From the NCBI GenBank assembly GCA_900095095.1, contig FMBT01000497.1, positions 1 through 64,000 on the forward strand: a stretch of 64,000 nt of DNA, in the 5' to 3' direction. Under the pieces are notes generated by a model that was not told the origin of the DNA, did no database searches, and was given only the letters and a program-made list of their open reading frames with translations. This document shows, piece by piece, positions 55,950 through 64,000 of the stretch (positions are counted from its first letter, which is position 1; each line of letters begins with the position of its first letter). The DNA comes from Fragilariopsis cylindrus CCMP1102. Its lineage: Eukaryota > Bacillariophyta > Bacillariophyceae > Bacillariales > Bacillariaceae. The position numbers and the translations under genes were made by a program.

Positions 55950-57914
55950 ATGAGCTCAAAAAAAACGGAAGAAGCAGCGGCAGCAACAGCGACAGCAACA
56001 AAGATAACACCAATGAACACAAGAATGAGCTTACTCCGCACGATATCAAGGATGAGCTTTTTCCACACAATTGTCGCTATTCTTATCTTTCGTACTTTGT
56101 ATCTTTCCGCTATGGCTATATCCTGTCATTTGATACCCGATCATAATCCTGGAAATGGAGTATTACGATTTGAAATGCGACTGGACAACGTCGATGAGTG
56201 CTTTTGTATACGGGGTCACGCTTGCGATCAGATGATAAAGTACAAGAATATGCAGGAATCAACAAATGAAACAAAAAAGTGTGCGATTCGATCCTATCCT
56301 TCTTCTTCTTTAGATTCACTACTATCGAACAAGGACGACAATTTTGTACGAACTTCTTCTTTTATTCCAACGACCGTGTGGAACTTTTTCCTAGAACCTC
56401 TTACGAAGTGGGATGCTGCACGTTTTTTAAACCTAGCGGTGAACCCATCTCTGAGAGATCCACCAAAGACGCTAACGACGATGACGACGAATACAGCGTC
56501 ACCAGTAATCTCATGGGAGACTTCGGAACAGGCTCACGCCTTTTTTCCTTTGTTTCCTTGGATATTGCGGCAATTTTCATTATTCCTATACTATGCGTTG
56601 CCGTCACAACTACTACCGCCCACGTTTGAAACTCTGGTCGTATTGAGTGGACTCTTATTTAACAATTTTATTTGTTTGATTGTGGCTACAATGGCATTGT
56701 ACGATTTAACTATTCTAGTTATGACAGGGAAAGAACACCCAATAACGCGGCTGCAACAAGAACAGCAGCAGCAGCAGCAGCATGAAAACAGTAATCATTT
56801 CGTGGCAACCGTCGTATGTCTTGTCTTCGGTATTTTCAATCCAGCCATCGTATTTTTTGCAACAAATTATTCCGAATCCTTCTTTGCTACAACGACTTTC
56901 CTGGGACATATTTGTATAGAACGGAGCACAAAAAATCATAAAAACATCTTATGGTGGTTAATGGGAATCTGTTGCTGGATGATAGGATCGTACACTCGGT
57001 CCAATGGGACATTGCATTGCCTTTGGTTACTGCAACATGGACTAGCCCGTATAATACTTGTATTGCGGAACAGATCCATTCACCAACAATCCAAGACTAC
57101 TGCTACGAATCTAGCATTTTTATTCAGAACAATCATGATTGGGATCCAAAGCATTGTCGGTGCAATCTTTGTAGCCCTTCCCGTTCGATATCACGACTTG
57201 AAGGGGTGGGAAAGGCACTGTGTAGATGCAACAGAAGTTCGACCCGAATGGTGTAATAACAGTAATGAAGGTTCGTCTGTTTTAAATTCTCCATTTTCTC
57301 TTTATAGTCACATTCAACGCAAGCATTGGAATGTTGGATTTTTTCGGTACTACGAATGGAAACAAATTCCGAACTTTCTTTTGGCGGCGCCTATTCTTCT
57401 GCTCAGCGCAGCAGGAGTATATCGTTGGATTTATTGGTCTTTGGTAACCGATTACGGAAGAGGCAAAATCCCGTCTTCGTACAGAATGCTTTTGTTTGGA
57501 TGGCCTTTGCACGCTTTATCAGAGTCTGTGTCGTGCAATGGAGGTGTCACTAACAGTACAAGAATTGTGGACTCTTCTACTCCTCCTAGTATGAGCAATA
57601 TCAACAGCACGAATGAAAGCGTCTTATCATTATCTTCTCGAGATCTCCTCATCGAAAATGGGCGCCTACTGGGACACTTTGCCATCCTAGCTATTTTGAC
57701 CCTGATCGGGTTGGTTATCGCTCACGTACAGATTTCTACACGTATGATATGCTCTACCTCACCAGCAATCATATGGTCTATTTCATTCTGCTTATTAAAG
57801 CCATCAGAAAAAGAGGGATCAATAAGTCGGTTATCGCAGTTGGTTTGGTTATATGTGATACTGTATATGCTATTAGGAGTAATTCTCCATGTAAACTTTC
57901 TTCCTTGGACTTGA
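55950..57914 (+). CDS. PIGV: GPI mannosyltransferase 2 (PIG-V/Gpi18)
   Basis: A 654-residue single-exon ER membrane protein. It adds the second mannose to the GPI anchor precursor from dolichol-phosphate-mannose in the ER lumen. Features in order: first helix with IVAILIFRTLYLSAMAI; luminal catalytic motif KWDAARFLNLAVN (the W-D of this GT-C family); EQAHAFFPLFPWILRQFS; multiple helices; FNPAIVFFATNYSESFFATT; GSYTRSNGTLHCLWLLQHGL; IQRKHWNVGFFRYYEWKQIP near residue 450; and a final helix ending VNFLPWT. The PIG-V match is clear. Gln and Ser/Asn-rich inserts lengthen the protein relative to animal forms. Confidence 0.9.
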   Translation: MSSKKTEEAAAATATATKITPMNTRMSLLRTISRMSFFHTIVAILIFRTLYLSAMAISCHLIPDHNPGNGVLRFEMRLDNVDECFCIRGHACDQMIKYKNMQESTNETKKCAIRSYPSSSLDSLLSNKDDNFVRTSSFIPTTVWNFFLEPLTKWDAARFLNLAVNPSLRDPPKTLTTMTTNTASPVISWETSEQAHAFFPLFPWILRQFSLFLYYALPSQLLPPTFETLVVLSGLLFNNFICLIVATMALYDLTILVMTGKEHPITRLQQEQQQQQQHENSNHFVATVVCLVFGIFNPAIVFFATNYSESFFATTTFLGHICIERSTKNHKNILWWLMGICCWMIGSYTRSNGTLHCLWLLQHGLARIILVLRNRSIHQQSKTTATNLAFLFRTIMIGIQSIVGAIFVALPVRYHDLKGWERHCVDATEVRPEWCNNSNEGSSVLNSPFSLYSHIQRKHWNVGFFRYYEWKQIPNFLLAAPILLLSAAGVYRWIYWSLVTDYGRGKIPSSYRMLLFGWPLHALSESVSCNGGVTNSTRIVDSSTPPSMSNINSTNESVLSLSSRDLLIENGRLLGHFAILAILTLIGLVIAHVQISTRMICSTSPAIIWSISFCLLKPSEKEGSISRLSQLVWLYVILYMLLGVILHVNFLPWT

Positions 57915-58002
57915 TGACACATACACGAAATAGAATAAATAAAATAGACAATGATGATTTTAGGAAGTACATTAAAAAATAAATATAGAATTATGTGGCG
58001 AT

Positions 58003-60223
58003 TTAATTGTATTGGTATGCCGGGGGCTCGTTTGGATTTCTAGGAGGTGGTGGAGGGGGTGGTATCACTGATGTTCCCTGTGTCGGAACGGAATTCATCG
58101 TTTGGAACGAGTTTTGATGGTATCGTCCTGAAGGAGGTGGTGGTGGAGGTGGTGGCCCCGATGTTTGCCTTTGCTGGAACTGTCTGGAATACTGATAGGA
58201 AGAATGTTGTGGTTGAAACCCTAATGGATGATGTTGTGGTGCCATGTTGTGAAATCCTTGGGGTAGATTTGAATGTTGTCCTTGTGGTACTCCGTAGGGC
58301 GGCATCTGAGGTGGTGGAGGAGGAGGCGTCGCGTTTGAAAATCTAGTGAAATTATTATGCCTTTGTTGTTGTTGTTGTGGTTGTGGTTGATGATGATGAT
58401 AATTTTCTGGTCTAGATTGTTGTTGCGACTGCGGTTGTTGTGCTCGATTTCGTTGTTGTTTTTTACCCTTTTTCTTATTCTTTGCCTCGCGTTCTTTTTC
58501 ATCATCGCTGTAGTATACATCATTCGCATTATTAGCTTCTTCGTCGTACACATTAGACGCATCGCATCCCTTTCCGCTTGATCGCATAACAAATCCTGTA
58601 TCAATAAGCTTTGCTTCGTCCTGAAGGTAGTACACTTCGAGGTTATCATTCTGTGATAAAAACTTTGCATATTTACCATCTACAGCCCACGGATCCTCTT
58701 CAGCAATAACAACAACAACAGGAACGTCCTTTTCAGATATAGTAATATCAATATCAGAAGAAGTACCGTGTACATCAGAGATCGGACTATTATCATCTCG
58801 AGTAGTAGTTGGAGATTTTTTTTTTCGTGTCGGATGATGGTAATGACGGAGTAGCAGATGTTTCTTTGTTCTCCACTACTCCTCTTTCCTCTCCAACAAT
58901 GATTGTGGTAGTATCGGTTTTGGGAGACGACAGAGAAGAAGGTTCAATATTTTCTTCTACAGGGATAATTTTTTCGTCGTCCTTATCAGTGATGTTAGTA
59001 TCGTCTTCTTGTTGATCCATCATTTTCGTCTCCTTTCTGGTTTCACATGGCGTGTTTTCTTCGTTGCTTGCATCGTTCACGGTCGTGGTAGTGGTCGTCA
59101 TCATCGTCGTATCAGTACTTTGGTTGTTATCCACGTTTGCTTCATCATCTCCCTTTTCGTCACCATCATCTTGGACTGAGTCTTCCTTTTGTTTTCTCCT
59201 ATTGTTATTCTTATTGTTCCTTTTTTTACTGGAATTTTTCTTCTTCTTCTCATCGACCGAAGATGGTGGAGAAGGTAATCGTATGATATACAAAGGCTGC
59301 GTAACTGGTCCAAAAATTTCAAATACTCTACCTAAGGGAATCAAACTCGTTTTGTTTTTAGGATCAACATTGTCATTATCATTGATGTCAGTAGTAGCAT
59401 TATTATTACTATCTGTTGCTTGGTCCATTGGTCCTGTTAAAAATGATTGTGGAATTTGTATAACCAACAAACTTCCCTCTTCTAGTGGTCCGGTAGCACC
59501 ATTATTATAACCCCCCATCATTGCTGTTGTATCGGTTTGTGGTAGTAATGATGGAGAAAGTGATTCGACAACAACAGTCCTATCGGTCATCATATAATTC
59601 TTAATCTTTCCTGCTAGAGAAATCTTATTAGAATGTAGATCACCACTCTCATTCTTCGTTGTTGTTCCTTCTTTTTGTACCGTCAATTGAATCTGTAACT
59701 GTGATTCAAGCTCTTGAATTGGTGTATTGTAAGGATCGACTTCATTTTCCGTTTTTGGTGGATTAGAAGCTGTACCTGCAAACGTATCTTCTTCTTCGGT
59801 GGCTTGTTCCATTCTTCGTACAGCTTCGGCAAGATCCATATCATCGTCATCGTCATCGTCGTCGTCGTCACTGTCACTGTCACTATCATCGTCATTATTA
59901 TTGTCATTGTTAATAGTAGTAAAAGCATCCTTAGCTGCAGAATCACCATCGTCGTCGTCATCATCATCTTCTTCTTCGTCATCAGCATCATCGTCTATTT
60001 CAATATCATTGCCATCATTCTTTTCTGTAAGATTATTATTAGATAACAGTGATTCCATATTGTTATTGTTGGGTATGATCGCAAATTGGCCAGCATAGGC
60101 TAAATCATCTACTGTTTCCAGCTCATTATTTCTCTGATCAGAATGCTGGAATCTTCTTTTCGGTCTTCTGCTTCCACCACGACCGCCACCGCCATAGTTT
60201 CTATCTTGCGAACGTCTGTCCAT
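58003..60223 (-). CDS. NAF1: NAF1, H/ACA snoRNP assembly factor, one-base frameshift as written
   Basis: NAF1 binds dyskerin and holds the place of Gar1 during nuclear assembly of H/ACA RNPs. From ATG 60223: a Gly/Arg-rich start, very acidic tracts, then the Gar1-like beta-barrel (TVVVESLSPSLLPQ, LEEGSLLVIQIP, IPLGRVFEIFGPVTQPLYII). After another acidic stretch the frame closes at 58793, but the other frame continues VVIAEEDPWAVDGKYAKFLS, VYYLQDEAKLIDTGFVMRSS, GKGCDASNVYDEEANN and a Pro/Gln-rich tail to 58003. The switch sits at a T10 run (58816-58825; A10 in sense). Nine bases give one frame of 739 codons, matching the span exactly. A homopolymer error or polymorphism is likely. Confidence 0.88.
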
Positions 60224-60780
60224 TGTTGTTTGTTTATTTATTTATTTGTGTCTTTTAAATTTTAAAATTTCAGATTTATTTTTAAATTTTGTTGTGTTTT
60301 AATTATATTATTTATTATGATTTTTTCCTTCACGATCTTTTTGTGGGTTGTTTTATTGGTGGCTGCTGTGAGCAGTGTATTTGGGGATATATATGATACA
60401 TATGATACGTACCTAGTCATACTTAGTCTCTTTCACTCCGACTTCGAAAATTTTATTTTTTGCATGAAGAAAACGTAAGCTTTTTTTACAGGCATTTTAC
60501 GTGTTGTAACCTTGTAATATTACGGTACTTGTTGTAATTTTTGCATTGATACACGCCTGAATACCCTCATCTAATGACGACAAAAACAAAAGAAAGAGAG
60601 GAGATACCCAAGATTTTAGATACAAAAACACACCCATTGGAAGAGAAACGACCGATTTGAATTTGTTGGGCCCATTCCTATCAATTCAAGCCACCTGTAC
60701 ACGGACTACATTCTGTTGACTGTATGCTTCGACGTACACAATAACAAAGATACTTTATAAGTAGGATATAGAATTGAAGA
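60224..60780. promoter_or_regulatory. shared divergent upstream region of NAF1 and the BEACH-like gene
   Basis: About 560 bp between two divergent start codons. T-rich next to NAF1. No specific factor site can be supported. Confidence 0.45.
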
Positions 60781-63700
60781 ATGAGATCATGGTGGGCTGG
60801 TTCGAAGAACAAGGAAGGAGGAGAGGAAAAAGTATCTGATGGTGGCAACCCATCTACCGAATCTAATACACCCGTTTCTGCTTCTTCCTCCACCCCTCGT
60901 GGGCAAACAACTACAAATAATACTCCGAGCAGTGTGGAATCGCAACCAAGGTGAGGGATTACGTACTTTATTTTTTGCTCGTCTTTTTTTTTCGGCATTA
61001 GACCAAACAAACTACTTCCGTGACAATCTTTCATTACGCGAATAACAATGCAACAATGCAGCATAACTAGAAAACTTTGTTGATGAGACAATGTACTCAT
61101 TTTCTCACAAAAACATGATATTTTTTCTTACTGTTACTTTTTTTAGTCGAGGATTTTTTCGTGGTATTGGTAAACAAGATGCCGAAATCGATCGGAGAGT
61201 ATCCTTATCGGCACGCAACCTATGTGAAGGAGTACAACGGATCGTTATGGCTGCAAAGGGAAAGTCAGGTGTAGAATGGAAGGCGGAACTTTTAACACTG
61301 TTGGGTGGATCCGACGAAGAACAAGACAGTAGTGACAACAAAAATAACGGTAATAATGGTACTGGTGATTCTTCCCATTGCGATTTGGATGTTTTATTGG
61401 CGGCACCTAAAACAGAAAAGTTTGTTATGCGGTGTTTAGAAAATGAATTGCCCCCTAACATGATACATTGTTTGAGGTTGTTACGTGTCTTGGAATTGCA
61501 ACATGCCGCACAAACTTATAAAGAATATGAAGCACAAGGTAAAACGGATCAACCAATAAAGCCAATATCGAGTCGTGCAACTGGGAAGGTTAGTCAATTA
61601 CTTTGTACGTTATGTACGGATCAATCGGTTGGAGAGCAACTTCGGCCGCATCTTTTTGGGTTGTTAGCATTATCAGGTGCCTCCTATCCCAGGTCGGGAG
61701 TTCACGTAGCTAAGGCAGCGTCACAGGTTATTATCGCCTTTGCACAATATTGCTTATCGAATAGCTTGGTTTGGTTCCTCCATGATCGAAAAATGATCAC
61801 TCACATGACAGATGATATTAAGGAACTTTGTGGACAAACGACAACAACAAATAATAGTAGTAGTAGCGACAATGGTGGAGGTGATGGTGGTGGTAATGAC
61901 AGCAACGAAAAATTATCAACAGGAGAAGGCAGTAATAGTAGCAACGCATCGAGTTTATATGGAACCGATGCCGAAGCGGCAGGATTGTGGGCAATTTCGT
62001 TATCGACTGTAGTACATTTAGTCTACTATTCCTGTCGACACGATTGTCATGAGCTTATGAACGATTTTGAAGCGGCAAAGGGTTATCAAGTTTTGAAGAC
62101 AGCGATTCTTCAGTCCAAATCTATGCACGGGAAAAAGTTAATGGAACTTCTACCACTACTAGCAACTTGCCAAACCACCACCACCACCACCACCGCGACG
62201 ACCACCGATATAACTGCTGCTACTGATAAGGGCGGCAAAGAAAACACAAAAATCGAGGACCTGAAATTAGCTTCAAATCCAGCAGCTTTTGATATTATCG
62301 AGGATTTAATGTATCTGGTGGTTCCCATGCTAAGGATGTATGTCGAAGAAAACAATGGAAAGAAACCAGAAATTGGAAACGAGCAATCCATACGAGATTT
62401 GGCAACTTATTCCCTTCAAGTGGCTACTAAAACTAGATTTAATTCGTCTCCTTCCAAAAAGAATAATTTGGTCGAAACGTCAAAACATTTCGATATCGTC
62501 ACGGATCTATTGTTGTCAGCTCTACAGTTGTATTCGGAACACGTCCGCAATTACGACTTGTTAGAAAAGCGTAGTCATTTTCTGACGCTATATATACTTG
62601 CGTTTCCGACATTTGAAGAAGAAAATCTCAAGATTTTGATTCTAAAAACGGTTGAATTTGTTGTCACCGGTGTAACAGGGTCCCAGGCATTACAGCCATT
62701 CAGCGTGTTGAGCGAAGTCTTTGTCGTAATTTGCAAGAGTCTATTAGAAGAGGGATTAAAAAATGCAGAAGAAGACATAGAACGGTTGCTCTGGAAGGAT
62801 TATTCGCGGACACGGACCTAATCAACGAGTCATTAGAAAAGATATTTCGGTTCGACGGGAAAGTTGGTCCTCAGATCATGCAATCTGGAAAGGTAACTAA
62901 AATGGTGGATAATATTGCGGACATCTTGTTGAGTGAACTTGAAAAAAATAAGAGTTTATGGCAGATTACTTTTGAAGACGACGAGGGAAATACATTTGCG
63001 GAACCTCCTACTACCACTCCATTTGACACTGTATGTGCCGCTATTTTAAGAGTATTTTCATTGGTCATGGGATACCAAGCTAGACGGGGCGCTCCATTGC
63101 TAATAGTTCGTCGTGATAAAGAGCAAGACCGAGACATAAATTATCTATTGATGGCATCTATCAAGGAGCTTGGTGATGAGGCAGCAATGGCTGCATTAAG
63201 TGTTTTTCAAGCTATCATAGTCTCCCGAGAGACTTTGGGGCTACTTCTATATGACATGGAATTTTGTTTAAAAGTGGTAGACTATTTTACAGTGATGATG
63301 TCAAAGCATGCGGTGTACCAGAAGCAGCGAAGCAATTTCTATCGAAAAAGACACTTAACAAGTCCACGGCTGATGGGATTGAGTTTGTCCCTAAACGCAA
63401 GCTAAATGTGATTGTTCTGCAACGAGTTTCTAGTATATATATTATGCTAAAAAATGCATTGGAGTCAAGCAGCATAGCCAGAGAAGCCTTTCGTCTTACA
63501 GGTGGCTTTGAGACAACTTTAAGAGTTGTTCTTTCACTTGGCGGATGTGCAAATCAGGACGACAACGAAATATCACAATTTAATGGATCTTCTACAGAAT
63601 TTACTGTCGGTTGTTGATTCAGCAATAGGATTCAACGCTCGCAATGAGCCAAAAGATCAGGACGCCGGCTCTCTTATACCGATTGCTTACCCGCAAGTAC

Positions 63701-64000
63701 ATTAGTAGATCCAGTATCGTCACAGCATAGACCATTCAGGCCTTCCACTCAGAACATGTATTATCTACGACTAAAATCGTTCTATTTGGATCTTGCAATA
63801 GCAGTTTCACAAACGAAAATTTTGGAAGAATCGGAAAGAGCTGTCCAAGTGTTGGAACTCGCCATGTCTCACATGGATCCATCCTTCAATTTGACGAGGC
63901 TAGATGTTGAAAAGACTAGTAAAGCCCAAATGATGCGTAACCCCGATGCAGCCCGACTAGTGCTTGGGCTAGTTTTGTTTCTGCCTGAAACTGAAGAGGG
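60781..64000 (+). CDS. N-terminal part of a large BEACH/ALFY-like protein, partial at window end
   Basis: Exon 1 is 60781-60950 (MRSWWAGSKNKEGGEEK..., phase 2); exon 2 starts at 61147 (intron GTGAGG...TTTTTAG) and reads SRGFFRGIGKQDAEIDRRVS. A long helical, armadillo-like region follows (NELPPNMIHCLRLLRVLELQ, EQLRPHLFGLLALSGASYPR, LKILILKTVEFVVTGVTGSQ), as in the N-termini of ALFY/LvsA-type BEACH proteins. The BEACH and WD40 domains would lie beyond the window, so the family call is tentative. The frame jumps by one base at about 62785, at 63263 (T run before TTTAAAAGTGG), near 63581 (TTTAATGG) and near 63690, each time continuing sensibly. The gene is open at 64000. Confidence 0.6.

Overview
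This is nuclear DNA from a photosynthetic stramenopile, almost certainly a diatom. Several predicted proteins begin with a signal peptide that ends just before a phenylalanine (VDA|FAP, VNG|FTT, VSS|FTT, VQS|FTI), the bipartite plastid-targeting signature of diatoms and related algae. The genes carry short GT-AG introns and sit close together in mixed orientations. The repeats are diatom-type copia (CoDi-like) and DIRS-like retroelements. The species cannot be named from the sequence.

Layout. 48-6030: one complete Ty1/copia LTR retrotransposon with nearly identical 275-bp LTRs, a 5-bp target duplication and a broken gag-pol. 6-20 kb: gene-poor DNA holding a frame-broken membrane-anchored secretory gene (-), a nuclear plastid-targeted Ycf35/DUF1257 protein (+), a heat-shock-factor-type regulator (-), a plastid-type lysophosphatidate acyltransferase (+) and a small orphan resembling the C-terminal domain of cysteinyl-tRNA synthetase (-). 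20,598-30,916: a 10.3-kb tyrosine-recombinase (DIRS-superfamily) retrotransposon on the minus strand with complete split direct repeats (A1-internal-B1-A2-B2), a Gag-like region, fused RT/RNase H/tyrosine recombinase, and an unrecognised ORF after the recombinase. 31-64 kb: a dense gene block with an NCKX-type cation exchanger carrying a PH-like insert, two unknown membrane proteins, ALG11, serine O-acetyltransferase, a heme-oxygenase-like tail-anchored protein, an ABC1/UbiB atypical kinase, TrmO, a Ser/Thr kinase, an AMT ammonium transporter, PIG-V, NAF1, and the 5' part of a large BEACH/ALFY-like gene that leaves the window.

How the genes relate. There is no operon-like logic; these are independent nuclear genes, several sharing short divergent promoters. 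Themes include plastid and primary metabolism (acyltransferase, serine acetyltransferase, ABC1K, ammonium transport), ER glycosylation and GPI assembly (ALG11, PIG-V) and RNA modification or RNP assembly (TrmO, NAF1). Exon structures below were deduced by hand from splice consensus, phase and protein conservation.

Caution on sequence quality. Conserved genes that should be intact (ALG11, NAF1, the BEACH-like gene) each have one-base frame jumps, several of them at homopolymers, and both retroelements are full of short indels although their terminal repeats are almost identical. Residual consensus errors, especially in repeats, are as plausible as real pseudogenisation.
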